The notes under the pieces are model-generated. The model was not told the DNA's origin, searched no databases, and worked only from the letters and a program-made list of their open reading frames with translations. Below are positions 54,900 to 64,000 of a stretch of DNA of 64,000 bases, piece after piece. The DNA is from Bacillus sp. FJAT-25509 (GTDB lineage: Bacteria > Bacillota > Bacilli > Bacillales > Bacillaceae_G). The stretch is taken from positions 124,001 through 188,000 of the forward strand of contig NZ_LJIZ01000032.1 of the NCBI RefSeq assembly GCF_001420605.1. Direction: 5' to 3'. Both the position numbers and the translations under genes were made by a program. Position 1 is the first letter of the stretch. Each line of letters starts with the position of its first letter.

Positions 54900-55655
54900 A
54901 TGAAAAAATTAGTCGGAGTTTTAGCTGCATCAGCATTATCAATTGGAATGTTATCTGCTTGTAACAAGTCAGATGATAAAACCTTAATCTTAGGAACAAG
55001 TGCGGATTATAAGCCTTATGAATTTATTGACACAAAAGATGATAAAATAGTCGGGTTTGATGTTGATTTAGCTAAAGCGCTTGGTAAAAAAACTGGTTAC
55101 ACTATTAAAGTAAAAGACATTGATTTTAATTCATTAATTACTGCGATGAATGCAGATAAAGTAGATTTTATTATGGCAGGTATGAAAAAGACACCTGAGC
55201 GTGCGAAAAATGCAGATTTCACTCAACCATATTTCACTGATCAAAATGAAATAGTTGTAAATAAAGATTCAAACATTAAAAGTGTTAAAGATTTAAAAGG
55301 AAAAACAGTCGGTGTACAAGCTGGTTCAATTCAAGAAACAAAAGCAATTGATGTTTCTAAAAAAGTTGGATTTAAAGTTGAAAACCGTAACCGAATCCCT
55401 GAGATGGTAGAAGAATTAAAAGCTGGAAGATTTGATGCTGTTGTTATCGAACAATCTGTAGCAAGTGGCTATTTAAATAAATTACCTGAAATGCAAGGTG
55501 AATTAATGCAAGAATTCTTTGAAACATCTGGATCAGCAGTAGCTCTTCCAAAAGGTAGTAAATTAACACCTAAATTTGATAAAGCACTAAAAGAATTAAA
55601 AGAAGATGGAACTATTGATAAATTAGTTAAAAAATGGTTCGGAGAATTGAAGTAA
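54900..55655 (+). CDS. Polar amino acid ABC transporter, substrate-binding lipoprotein
   Basis: A 251-residue lipoprotein: signal peptide with lipobox MLSAC (Cys at about 21), then the family-3 solute-binding fold. Visible blocks are LGTSADYKPYEF, IVGFDVDLAKALGKKTGY, LITAMNADKVDFIMAGMKKTPERA and KDLKGKTVGVQAGSIQE. It should deliver a polar amino acid; which one is not clear. GGGGGAAGC precedes the ATG. It works with the permease and ATPase downstream. Confidence 0.93.
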   Translation: MKKLVGVLAASALSIGMLSACNKSDDKTLILGTSADYKPYEFIDTKDDKIVGFDVDLAKALGKKTGYTIKVKDIDFNSLITAMNADKVDFIMAGMKKTPERAKNADFTQPYFTDQNEIVVNKDSNIKSVKDLKGKTVGVQAGSIQETKAIDVSKKVGFKVENRNRIPEMVEELKAGRFDAVVIEQSVASGYLNKLPEMQGELMQEFFETSGSAVALPKGSKLTPKFDKALKELKEDGTIDKLVKKWFGELK

Positions 55656-55752
55656 TACGTAAGTTTTTAATAGATTAAAAGATAAAGCTATAGGGTATGG
55701 CAGAAGATATAAAAAATGATAAGTTTTGTTGTAATCAGGGGAGGAATTATTG

Positions 55753-57093
55753 ATGGAGAGAGATTGGAGTCACTTATTAGAAAAAATGCCTTTACGTCTT
55801 GCGCCAAGCATGGCAAAGGATCATCCTAACTTACCGGTTGTAAAGGAAGAAGGCTGTTACTACTATGGTGTAGATGGTAAGGAGTACTTAGACTTTACAT
55901 CTGGAATTGCTACTACAAATGTTGGACATCGTCATCCAAAAGTAGTACAGGCAATTAAAGATGGTGCTGACTCTTTAGCTCATGGTCCGTCGGGTGTTAT
56001 TATTTACGAATCGATTTTAAAGCTAGCAGATGAGTTGGCTGAAATTCTTCCTGGTAACTTAGATACTTTCTTTTTTGGTAATAGTGGAACTGAAGCAATT
56101 GAAGGTGCTATTAAGCTAGCTAAACATGCTACTAAACGTCCATATATTGTTTCATTTATTGGTTGTTTCCATGGCCGTTCTATGGGAGCATTAAGCGTTA
56201 CGACATCAAAAAGTAAGTATCGAAAATTTTTACAACCAACAGGCTCTTATCAAATACCGTATGCAAATGTTTCAGAATGCCCTGAAGGTTATGATGAAGA
56301 ACAATATGTAGTAGAACAATTAGAAAAAGATTTTAAACGTTTATTTAATCATCAAGTAACACCAGAAGAAGTAGCTGCAGTTATTGTAGAGCCAGTTCTA
56401 GGTGAAGGTGGATATATAGTACCACCTAAAGCATGGTTAAAGAAAATACGAGAAATCTGTGATAAAAATAATATTTTACTAATTTTTGATGAAGTTCAAA
56501 CTGGATTTGGTCGTACAGGAGATTGGTTTGCTGCACATACTTTTGATGTAACGCCAGATATTATGGCAATTGCAAAAGGGATTGCAAATGGTATTCCTTT
56601 AAGTGCGACTGTAGCATCAAATGAACTAATGAAACAGTGGCCACTAGGTAGTCATGGAACAACATTTGGAGGAAATCCAATAGCTTGTTCAGCTGCACTG
56701 GCTGTTTTAGAAATTATTAAAGAAGAAAAGCTTTTAGAAAATACGAAAGAAGTTGGAGCTTACGCTGTAGAAAAACTGAATGCATTAAAAGAAAAGCATC
56801 CGGTAATTGGAAGCATTCGCTCAATTGGGTTAATGATCGGCATTGAAATCATTAATCCCGCTACAAAAGAACCAGACGGTGATGGATTATTTAAAATTCT
56901 TGATCTGGCTTTGGAAAAAGGTGTTTTATTCTATTTCTGTGGTAACAACAGTGAAGTCATTCGAATGATTCCACCATTAACAGTTACGAAGAATCAAATC
57001 GATGATGGGTTAGCAATCTTAGATGAAGCATTAACTGAATATGAGCAATCCATTGGATATGAATTATATGAAACAAAGGGCATTGGTTTCTAA
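55753..57093 (+). CDS. Class III aminotransferase (GabT-like)
   Basis: PLP-dependent aminotransferase of 446 residues, most like 4-aminobutyrate or other omega-amino acid aminotransferases. It shows [60 protein letters not shown] and [16 protein letters not shown] (PLP Lys). An acetylornithine/ornithine role cannot be excluded. GGGGAGG positions the ATG at 55753. It lies between the binding protein and permease genes of an amino acid transporter, suggesting it acts on the imported compound. Confidence 0.9.
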   Translation: MERDWSHLLEKMPLRLAPSMAKDHPNLPVVKEEGCYYYGVDGKEYLDFTSGIATTNVGHRHPKVVQAIKDGADSLAHGPSGVIIYESILKLADELAEILPGNLDTFFFGNSGTEAIEGAIKLAKHATKRPYIVSFIGCFHGRSMGALSVTTSKSKYRKFLQPTGSYQIPYANVSECPEGYDEEQYVVEQLEKDFKRLFNHQVTPEEVAAVIVEPVLGEGGYIVPPKAWLKKIREICDKNNILLIFDEVQTGFGRTGDWFAAHTFDVTPDIMAIAKGIANGIPLSATVASNELMKQWPLGSHGTTFGGNPIACSAALAVLEIIKEEKLLENTKEVGAYAVEKLNALKEKHPVIGSIRSIGLMIGIEIINPATKEPDGDGLFKILDLALEKGVLFYFCGNNSEVIRMIPPLTVTKNQIDDGLAILDEALTEYEQSIGYELYETKGIGF

Positions 57094-57118
57094 ACCAGTG
57101 CTCTTTATCTAAACAGAC

Positions 57119-57129
57119 TTTGTCGAATA
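57119..57129 (+). promoter_or_regulatory. Spo0A-box-like site 3
   Basis: TTTGTCGAATA, with the full TGTCGAA core, in the 79-base gap between the aminotransferase and permease genes. Confidence 0.35.
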
Positions 57130-57172
57130 AACTTGGCAATTTAAAAGACAAATAGTAAAGGAGTACTACAAT

Positions 57173-57832
57173 ATGAACTTAGATTTTTCTCAAATTGTCC
57201 CTTCAATTCCATATATATTGGCCGGATTAAAATTAACACTTCTAGTAGTTGTTTGTTCAATTTTATTAGGTCTTGTTTTAGCAATATTACTTGCATTAAT
57301 GAAAATTAGCCGTGCAAAATGGCTAGTTGTAATAGCAGATTTTTATACATCAATTTTTCGTGGAACACCGATGGTTTTGCAATTAATGATTATTTATTAT
57401 GGTTTACCACAATTAATTGGTGTCGATATCGAAAAGTTTCCAGCAGCCGTATTGGCCTTTGGATTGAATTCAGGAGCTTATGTATCAGAGATCATCCGTG
57501 CAGGTATACTAGCAGTAGATAAAGGTCAACAAGAAGCTGCATCAGCTTTAGGGATCCCTTATCGTAAAATGATGTCAAAAATTATTTTACCTCAAGCATT
57601 TAAAAATATTTTACCAGCTTTGATGAATGAGTTTATTACGTTAACTAAGGAATCAGCAATGGTAACAGTAATTGGTGCATCTGATTTAATGAGAAGAGCT
57701 TTCTTAGTAGGTGGAGAGACTTACTCATTTATGGAGCCACTTATTTTTGTAGCTGCAATCTATTACATTATCATTATGATTTTATCACTTCTAGGTAAAT
57801 CTGTTGAAAGGAGAATGCGTACAAATGATTAG
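57173..57832 (+). CDS. Amino acid ABC transporter permease
   Basis: A 219-residue HisMQ-type permease with about five helices. The ATPase-docking EAA loop is [20 protein letters not shown] followed by [17 protein letters not shown]. The early block [17 protein letters not shown] is also characteristic. AAGGAG precedes the ATG. The last 8 bases overlap the ATPase gene. Confidence 0.95.
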   Translation: MNLDFSQIVPSIPYILAGLKLTLLVVVCSILLGLVLAILLALMKISRAKWLVVIADFYTSIFRGTPMVLQLMIIYYGLPQLIGVDIEKFPAAVLAFGLNSGAYVSEIIRAGILAVDKGQQEAASALGIPYRKMMSKIILPQAFKNILPALMNEFITLTKESAMVTVIGASDLMRRAFLVGGETYSFMEPLIFVAAIYYIIIMILSLLGKSVERRMRTND

Positions 57833-58547
57833 AATTACTAATTTAAATAAAAGCTTTGGAAATGTTCATGTATTAAAAGGAATAACAACTATAATTGAGC
57901 AAGGATCTGTTGTTGCTGTAATTGGCCCATCTGGTTCTGGAAAGTCTACATTTTTACGTTGTATGAATTTATTAGAAACTCCTTCAAATGGTGAAATTTG
58001 GATGGATGATATTGAAATTACAAATCCTAAAAGTAATATAATGAAAATTCGTGAAGAAGTAGGTATGGTATTCCAGCATTTTCATTTGTTCCCACATATG
58101 ACAGTTCTAGAAAATATTACGTATGCTCCGATTAATGTAAAAGGTATGAGTAAGGCTAAAGCAGAAGAAAATGCGAAGGCTCTACTTGAAAAAGTTGGTC
58201 TTCTTGAAAAAGCAAACGTATATCCTCCTAAACTTTCAGGTGGTCAAAAACAACGTGTAGCTATAGCAAGAGCACTTGCAATGGAACCTAAAGTAATGCT
58301 ATTTGATGAACCAACATCAGCTTTAGATCCAGAGATGGTAAAAGAAGTACTTGAAGTAATGAAATCATTAGCTCATACTGGTATGACAATGGTCATCGTT
58401 ACACATGAAATGGGTTTTGCAAAGGAAGTTGCAGATCGAATTCTATTCCTGGACGAAGGAAATCTAGTTGAAGATGCAACGCCAATCGAATTATTTACAA
58501 AACCTAAAACAAATCGTGCAAAGTTATTCTTAGAGAAGGTTTTATAA
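57825..58547 (+). CDS. Amino acid ABC transporter ATP-binding protein
   Basis: A 240-residue GlnQ-type ATPase: Walker [15 protein letters not shown]-loop [16 protein letters not shown], signature [16 protein letters not shown], Walker [16 protein letters not shown], and the H-loop His in [14 protein letters not shown] inside the permease gene precedes the ATG at 57825 rather than the earlier frame start at 57804. Confidence 0.96.
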   Translation: MIRITNLNKSFGNVHVLKGITTIIEQGSVVAVIGPSGSGKSTFLRCMNLLETPSNGEIWMDDIEITNPKSNIMKIREEVGMVFQHFHLFPHMTVLENITYAPINVKGMSKAKAEENAKALLEKVGLLEKANVYPPKLSGGQKQRVAIARALAMEPKVMLFDEPTSALDPEMVKEVLEVMKSLAHTGMTMVIVTHEMGFAKEVADRILFLDEGNLVEDATPIELFTKPKTNRAKLFLEKVL

Positions 58548-58890
58548 GACATTTAATCACTTATAATATGAAGAATCCCTACTTTTCAGTTGAAAAGAGG
58601 GATTTTTTTATTGACAAAAAATTCTTTGATTTGGTTTTAACTTGTCTAATTATGTTTTCAGTTTGTAAGTCAGCGGAAGTTTTTTGTATTTCAAGTTGAT
58701 CTTGAGTTTTAATTCTACAAAAAATAATTTAAAAATTAGAACTTGTTAATTCTTGTCTATCGAAAACATTTATTAAAGTGTTTCTAAATGAAATACAATT
58801 ATCTTAGTTTCTGAATATTCTTTCATTTATTTTTAGCAATAATATTTTCAAATTTTTCAAGAAATAAAAACTTGAAAGGGGAGTATGATG
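58548..58890. other. Gap between the ABC transporter and the DUF485 gene
   Basis: 343 bases; apart from the terminator at 58574 it is AT-rich sequence without an open frame or clear regulatory motif. Confidence 0.5.
58574..58610 (+). terminator. Terminator of the amino acid transporter operon
   Basis: AATCCCT pairs with AGGGATT, with an inner CTTTTCA/TGAAAAG stem, followed by seven T. Confidence 0.87.
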
Positions 58891-59235
58891 ATGGAATTGG
58901 ACCAAAACTCTAGTACGAGTATGAGTGAAAGCAAATACTCGGAAGTTGCAAAATCTCATGAGTTTAAACAGTTACTGAAAGCAAAAAGAAAGTTTATCCT
59001 ACCAATGTCTTTATTCTTTTTTTGTTTTTACATTGCATTACCTTTAATGACTTCTTATTCTAAAGCACTGAATACAAAAGCAATTGGGGAGGTCACATGG
59101 GCGTGGATATTTGCATTCGCTCAATTTGTTATGACATGGGTACTATGTATGATGTACAGTAAGAAAGCTGCATCCTTTGACAAAATGGCAGATCGAGTAT
59201 TGGAAAAGTTAAATAAAGGAGGGGAGGAAATTTGA
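58891..59235 (+). CDS. DUF485 membrane protein
   Basis: A 114-residue protein with a hydrophilic N-terminus, the DUF485 start (SHEFKQLLKAKRKFILPMSL) and two membrane helices. DUF485 proteins are usually encoded beside acetate-type solute:sodium symporters, as here. Three in-frame ATGs (58885, 58888, 58891) follow AAAGGGGAG; the third has the best spacing. The stop overlaps the next gene's start. Confidence 0.88.
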   Translation: MELDQNSSTSMSESKYSEVAKSHEFKQLLKAKRKFILPMSLFFFCFYIALPLMTSYSKALNTKAIGEVTWAWIFAFAQFVMTWVLCMMYSKKAASFDKMADRVLEKLNKGGEEI

Positions 59236-60782
59236 ATACGACGGCATTTACTTTATTTTTAATTATCGTACTTGGAACGCTAGTTATTACATATTTCGCT
59301 TCTAAAAAAACAAAAGACGCGAAAGATTTCTATACAGCCGGCGGTGGGTTAACTGGATGGCAAAATGGATTTGCAATTGCAGGAGACTATATGTCAGCGG
59401 CATCCTTTTTAGGAATTGCAGGTGCGATCGCTTTAACTGGATTTGATGGATTTTTTTATAGCATCGGATTTTTAGTTGCATATTTAGTTGTTTTATATTT
59501 AGTAGCTGAGCCTTTACGAAATCTTGGTAAATATACGTTAGCAGATATGATAGCAGCGCGATTTGATCAAAGAAAAGTAAGAGGGGTAGCCGCGTTAAAC
59601 ACAATGACAATTTCAATCTTTTATATGATTGCACAACTAGTTGGTGCTGGTGCACTGATTAAATTATTACTAGGAATTGATTATACGACTGCTGTTTTAA
59701 TAGTAGGTATATTAATGACTGTTTATGTAATATTTGGAGGTATGAGGGCTACTAGTTGGGTTCAAATTGTAAAGGCAATACTTCTTATGCTTGGAACATT
59801 AGTTATTTCAATCATCGTATTTGCTAAATTTAATTTCAACATTAACGAAATGTTTAGCCAAATGAGAACTGCAACTCCACTAAAGGACTCATTTTTAAAT
59901 CCAGGTGTAAAATACACAAATGGATTAGACACAATTTCACTTAATTTAGCACTTGTTCTTGGAACAGCTGGATTACCTCATATACTGGTCCGTTTCTTTA
60001 CAGTCCGTGATGCGAAAACGGCACGAAAATCAGTCGTATATGCAACTTGGTTAATCGGAGCGTTTTATATTATGACGATTTTCCTTGGATTTGGGGCAGC
60101 TGCATTTGTTGGAAATTCTGAGATTATAAAAGCAAATCCAGCAGGAAATATGGCGGCGCCACTTTTAGCTGAAGTATTAGGTGGTAACTTTTTATTTGCT
60201 TTTGTTTCAGCTGTAGCATTTGCAACTATTCTTGCAGTAGTAGCAGGTCTTGTACTAACTGCTGCATCTGCTTTTGCACATGATTTTTACAATGAAATTT
60301 TAAAACAAGGTAAAGCAACTGAAAAAGAGCAAGTTTCAATGGCTAGATATGCCTCGATTGGTGTTGCTTTAATCTCAATCTTACTTGCAATATTTGCACA
60401 AACATTAAATGTTGCCTTTTTAGTATCTTTAGCATTTGCTGTTGCTGCAAGTGCGAACTTACCAGTCATACTCTTTACAATCTATTGGAAACGTTTTAAT
60501 ACGACGGGCGCAATTACTGGTATGTTAACGGGATTAATATCTGCCATCATACTAGTAGCAATAAGTCCAAATATTTGGAGTCCAATTGAAGGAAAAGCCA
60601 TTTTTGTTGGAGATCCATTAATAAATTTAACGAATCCAGGGATTATATCGATTCCTTTAGGATTCATAGCTGCATATTTAGGTACAGTTCTTTCAAGTAA
60701 AAAAGAAAATGAAGCTAAATTTGATGAAATTCTTGTGAAGTCTAATACCGGCCATGGTGTATCTGGTATTTCTACGCATTAA
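59232..60782 (+). CDS. Solute:sodium symporter, acetate-permease (ActP/YwcA) type
   Basis: A 516-residue, 13-helix sodium:solute symporter. It has KDAKDFYTAGGGLTGWQNG, AGDYMSAASFLGIAGAIAL, and LPHILVRFFTVRDAKTARKS, motifs typical of cation/acetate symporters. Substrate is probably acetate or another short carboxylate; this is inferred. The TTG start overlaps the DUF485 stop (TTGA), so translation is coupled. GGAGGGGAGG lies inside DUF485. Confidence 0.92.
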   Translation: MNTTAFTLFLIIVLGTLVITYFASKKTKDAKDFYTAGGGLTGWQNGFAIAGDYMSAASFLGIAGAIALTGFDGFFYSIGFLVAYLVVLYLVAEPLRNLGKYTLADMIAARFDQRKVRGVAALNTMTISIFYMIAQLVGAGALIKLLLGIDYTTAVLIVGILMTVYVIFGGMRATSWVQIVKAILLMLGTLVISIIVFAKFNFNINEMFSQMRTATPLKDSFLNPGVKYTNGLDTISLNLALVLGTAGLPHILVRFFTVRDAKTARKSVVYATWLIGAFYIMTIFLGFGAAAFVGNSEIIKANPAGNMAAPLLAEVLGGNFLFAFVSAVAFATILAVVAGLVLTAASAFAHDFYNEILKQGKATEKEQVSMARYASIGVALISILLAIFAQTLNVAFLVSLAFAVAASANLPVILFTIYWKRFNTTGAITGMLTGLISAIILVAISPNIWSPIEGKAIFVGDPLINLTNPGIISIPLGFIAAYLGTVLSSKKENEAKFDEILVKSNTGHGVSGISTH

Positions 60783-60794
60783 TCATAATTAGAA

Positions 60795-60833
60795 AAAAAG
60801 AAACTGAAGAAAATTCCTCAGTTTCTTTTTTAT
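60795..60833. terminator. Convergent terminator
   Basis: AAAGAAACTGA pairs with TCAGTTTCTTT, with A-run and T-run flanks serving the symporter gene and the minus-strand thioesterase gene. Confidence 0.87.
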
Positions 60834-60850
60834 TTAGGAAACAAATTAAT

Positions 60851-61375
60851 TTACTCATCACTTTGTTTTAATTTTAAAGGTTTTGTAGAGATAATTGTTT
60901 CAATGTTTTTACTGATTAATTTATTATTTTTACGATTTTCGATTCTTGCTTTTGCTATTTCAGCAAGTTCTCGTTCTTCTTCAGTTTCAAGAATGATAGT
61001 TGGAACTGGTACCGTTTTATTATCTTTCATTCCAACAAATGTTAAAAATGAAGTAGCTGCAACTCGGCGATTGCCTGTAATCAAGTTCTCTGCAATCGCT
61101 TTTACGAAAATGACCATAGATGATGTTCCTGTAACTACGACAAAGGATTCATAAGAGATACAATCCTCTTCTGTAACAGGATGTAAGAAGTCTACATGGT
61201 CAATCGAAGCAGTAACACATTTCAATCTTGAATGTTTAGAAGCAGTAATTGAAGCAGTCATATCCATGTCAGCAAGAATTTTTCCACCAAATAAAGTTTG
61301 GTGATTGTTTAAGTCAGTAGGGAAAACTCGAACAGTTAAAGCTGACCGTGACTCATGGCAATATTTTGAACTCAT
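60851..61375 (-). CDS. Acyl-CoA thioesterase (hotdog fold)
   Basis: A 174-residue hydrolase similar to B. subtilis YkhA and other acyl-CoA thioesterases. The signature TDLNNHQTLFGGKILADMD (catalytic Asn/Asp region) and the strand CVTASIDHVDFLHPV are clear. A charged C-terminal tail (about 130-174) is longer than the core. AAAGGTG precedes the ATG. Confidence 0.92.
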   Translation of the reverse strand: MSSKYCHESRSALTVRVFPTDLNNHQTLFGGKILADMDMTASITASKHSRLKCVTASIDHVDFLHPVTEEDCISYESFVVVTGTSSMVIFVKAIAENLITGNRRVAATSFLTFVGMKDNKTVPVPTIILETEEERELAEIAKARIENRKNNKLISKNIETIISTKPLKLKQSDE

Positions 61376-61628
61376 AAATTCACACCTTTTATTAGAATAA
61401 TGATATTTTTACCAATCTATTTATTATTAAGCGTAAATATGAGATGAAATTTTCATTAGATATATTTGAGAATGTGCCCTATTATCGTAAAGATTGAACG
61501 TACGCTTTAATGGAGCTTAGGCAACGTTGTTTTTATCAATCTTGATCATATTTTTATCTTTTCTTAACTTTAACCTATTAAATGAATCAAATAGCTCATA
61601 AAGTAGAACATAAATAATAGGTGATATT

Positions 61629-62588
61629 ATGTATAGAATTGGTTCAAGGATTGTTAAAACAGCGTTAGGGAGTGCGGTAGCAATTTTTATTGCACAATCG
61701 GTGGGAGTTCATTTTTACGCGTCTGCTGGAACATTAACAATATTATGTATACAAACAACCAAAAAGCGTTCATTAGATACAGCATTAAGAAGGTTCGCTG
61801 CATGCTTACTAATCATACTTTTTTGTATTTTTTTCTTTCATATTTTTGGCTATACACCTTTTGCAATTGGATTATTACTTTTATTTTTTATTCCAAGCTT
61901 AGTAAAACTTAAAATTCAAGAAGGAGTCATTTCTAGTACGGTGATCATGCTACATCTATATGGTCTTAAAAAAATTACAGTTCCGATCATAGTAGATGAA
62001 ATAACTGTAATTGTAATAGGAATTGGTGTAGCTTTACTTTGCAATTTATATATGCCTAGTTTAGATGATCAAATAAAAAACTATAAAGTACAAATAGATT
62101 CTAAATTTTGTTTTATTTTTGAGAAGATTTCTATTTTTTTAAAAGAACCAGCTAATAAGTGTTTTTTAGAAGAATATGATGAAACAGTAAAATTGCTTCA
62201 AGAAGCGAAAAGAATTTCTAAATTAGAAATCGATAATCATTATTTTAAATCTTCGAATGATGAAGATTATGAATACTTTTTATTAAGAGAGAGGCAACTT
62301 GAAATTATTCACCGTATTATTGACACGGTTTGTGACATTAAAGTGAGTAACGAACAATCTCATATTTTATCCAAGTTTTTTAATGACTTAAGTTTTTCAA
62401 TCAATCCAATTATAAGTGGCGTTATATGCTTACATCAGTTAGAAGAAATCTATCATATGTTTCGTGAAATGCCACTCCCACAAACATCTGATGATTTTGA
62501 AACAAGAGCAGCGGTTTTAACAATCATTAATGAAATGGAAAGTTTTTTGATTATGAAATCAAAGTTTAAGGGAAAATACGTTAAGTGA
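61629..62588 (+). CDS. yqjA: YqjA-like aromatic acid exporter family protein (DUF939)
   Basis: A 319-residue protein with an N-terminal membrane half (about residues 5-150, five or six helices) and a helical cytoplasmic half. The N-terminal RIVKTALGSAVAIFIAQSVG and TKKRSLDTALRRFAACLL are typical of the ArAE/FUSC group. Position after brxB corresponds to yqjA in B. subtilis. Substrate unknown. TAGGTG precedes the ATG. Confidence 0.87.
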   Translation: MYRIGSRIVKTALGSAVAIFIAQSVGVHFYASAGTLTILCIQTTKKRSLDTALRRFAACLLIILFCIFFFHIFGYTPFAIGLLLLFFIPSLVKLKIQEGVISSTVIMLHLYGLKKITVPIIVDEITVIVIGIGVALLCNLYMPSLDDQIKNYKVQIDSKFCFIFEKISIFLKEPANKCFLEEYDETVKLLQEAKRISKLEIDNHYFKSSNDEDYEYFLLRERQLEIIHRIIDTVCDIKVSNEQSHILSKFFNDLSFSINPIISGVICLHQLEEIYHMFREMPLPQTSDDFETRAAVLTIINEMESFLIMKSKFKGKYVK

Positions 62589-62610
62589 AATTAAAAAGGA
62601 GTTGCTTTAT

Positions 62611-63117
62611 TTGCTTAAACTAGTTCTATCACTACTTTTAGTAATTGGTCCAGTATGGCCACTTGGCCAAAACCCGAGGGTAGGCGAACCATTTATTATC
62701 ATTAACAAAGAAGTTAATAATTTAGCATATATAGAAGATGGTAAAGTCCTAAGGATCTATCGAATTGCTACCGGAAAAACAGCAGATTTAACTCCTGAAG
62801 GTATTTTTAATATTACTTATAAAGCCAAAAATCCATATTGGCGCAAAAAGAATATTCCAGGAGGCGATCCTAAAAATCCTCTAGGAACTAGATGGATTGG
62901 TTTTGACGCATTAGGTACAGATGGTTCGATTTATGGTATTCATGGAAATAATGACCCTTCAACAATTGGTAAATATATATCAAATGGTTGTGTAAGAATG
63001 TACACAAATGATGTGAATGAACTTTTTGATAAAATCCCATATGGAACGAAAGTATTAATCACAACATCAACAAATTCATTTGAACAACTAGCTCGTGAAC
63101 AAGGTGCGATCAGATAA
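62611..63117 (+). CDS. L,D-transpeptidase (YkuD domain)
   Basis: A 168-residue exported protein: hydrophobic signal segment (MLKLVLSLLLVIGPVWPLG) and one YkuD domain. The catalytic motif is complete, with IHGNNDPSTIGKYISNGCVR containing the His and the nucleophilic Cys. It would form or remodel 3-3 peptidoglycan links or a spore-wall product. No LysM domain is present. AAAGGAG is 9 bases before the TTG at 62611; the TTG at 62602 is too close. Confidence 0.91.
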   Translation: MLKLVLSLLLVIGPVWPLGQNPRVGEPFIIINKEVNNLAYIEDGKVLRIYRIATGKTADLTPEGIFNITYKAKNPYWRKKNIPGGDPKNPLGTRWIGFDALGTDGSIYGIHGNNDPSTIGKYISNGCVRMYTNDVNELFDKIPYGTKVLITTSTNSFEQLAREQGAIR

Positions 63118-63120
63118 TAA

Positions 63121-63165
63121 AGAGGATCCACCATCAAAATCTCAAGATCTTGATGATGAATCCTC
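63121..63165. terminator. Terminator between the L,D-transpeptidase and Prli42-like genes
   Basis: GAGGAT, CATCAA and ATCT arms pair with AGAT, TTGATG and ATCCTC, giving an interrupted but strong stem. Confidence 0.75.
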
Positions 63166-63187
63166 ATTTTACATATTCTTTTTTCTT

Positions 63188-63280
63188 TTATAACATAGCA
63201 GCGATACCTGCAAGTAAAGTAGTAGCAAGCATTGAAATTAACATAATCATAACGACTACTTTTTGTGTTTTTTTTCTCAT
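63188..63280 (-). CDS. prli42: Prli42-like stressosome-associated miniprotein
   Basis: A 30-residue protein, MRKKTQKVVVMIMLISMLAT then TLLAGIAAML: a basic N-terminus and one membrane helix. Its size and pattern match Prli42, described in Listeria as the membrane anchor that links the stressosome to the membrane. GGTGG is 6 bases before the ATG. A terminator and AT-rich sequence flank it, so it is monocistronic. Confidence 0.78.
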   Translation of the reverse strand: MRKKTQKVVVMIMLISMLATTLLAGIAAML

Positions 63281-63420
63281 GTGATTACCACCTTATATTA
63301 AAGAATTACTATTTATTAATCATTATAAGAATAATACAAGTGTTGTCCTATTTTAGCATAAGTATGATTATTTTTACAGTATTAGCAATATATCAACGAA
63401 AATCACACATTTATTCAAAT

Positions 63421-63455
63421 AAAAAGGTCTCATAAGCATTTATAGCTTACGAGAC
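63421..63455 (-). terminator. Terminator of the M4 protease gene
   Basis: On the minus strand GTCTCGTAAGC pairs with GCTTATGAGAC (one G-U), followed by CTTTTT. Confidence 0.87.
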
Positions 63456-63477
63456 ATCCCTGTTTTTACTTGGAATT

Positions 63478-64000
<523 letters not shown>

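Overview
This window looks like a chromosomal segment from a low-G+C, endospore-forming member of the Bacillaceae. It carries spoIIIAA-AH, spoIVB and spo0A. Its gene order follows Bacillus subtilis closely through the yqh-yqi-yqj region: yqhL/lipM, mntR, yqhP-yqhQ-yqhR, aroQ-yqhT-efp, yqhV-spoIIIA, accBC-yqhY-nusB-folD-xseAB-ispA-dxs-yqxC-argR-recN-spoIVB-spo0A, yqiK, yqzF, bkdR and the bkd operon, then brxB and yqjA. No prophage, insertion sequence, CRISPR array, tRNA or rRNA gene was seen. I could not assign a species.

Layout. Positions 1-2254 (minus strand) hold a sulfate-assimilation operon: yezD, cysH, sat and the first codons of cysC. Positions 2594-9089 carry a PAP2-like membrane protein, an MMPL transporter, a lipoprotein cyclophilin, a rhodanese-like membrane protein, lipoate synthesis (lipM), a decayed 3' remnant of a spore photoproduct lyase gene, and mntR. 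Positions 9208-13833 hold yqhQ, yqhR, aroQ, yqhT, efp and a DUF456 protein. Positions 14194-19697 encode the SpoIIIA part of the forespore feeding-tube/secretion complex. Positions 20464-33381 hold housekeeping genes for fatty-acid initiation, one-carbon metabolism, DNA repair, isoprenoids, rRNA methylation and arginine control. Positions 33626-36242 hold spoIVB and spo0A. Positions 36566-36882 look like a free-standing noncoding RNA gene. Positions 36992-41613 hold uppP, yycC-like, yqiK, yqzF and bkdR.

Positions 41770-49975 are a sigma-54-dependent operon (ptb-bcd-buk-lpdV-bkdAA-bkdAB-bkdB) for branched-chain amino acid breakdown and branched-chain acyl-CoA supply. Positions 50244-54447 are more mixed: GNAT, MFS, small membrane proteins, bacilliredoxin and NUDIX. 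Positions 54900-58547 are a polar amino acid ABC transporter with an aminotransferase gene inserted. Positions 58891-60782 are a DUF485/solute:sodium symporter pair. The right end holds an acyl-CoA thioesterase, YqjA, an L,D-transpeptidase, a 30-residue Prli42-like protein, and the 3' part of an M4 metalloprotease gene cut by the window edge.

Links between the parts: the bkd products (isobutyryl-, isovaleryl- and 2-methylbutyryl-CoA) prime branched fatty acids, whose malonyl-CoA comes from acetyl-CoA carboxylase (accB and accC here). A FapR-like palindrome lies upstream of the bkd promoter. Spo0A-box-like sequences occur at spo0A itself and twice upstream of the amino acid ABC transporter. 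The most unusual items are the orphan structured RNA (36601-36882), a GC-rich hairpin repeat between two copies of a terminator (30781-30991), the splB remnant (7791-8062), and the operator-like palindromes at bkd and at the MFS gene.
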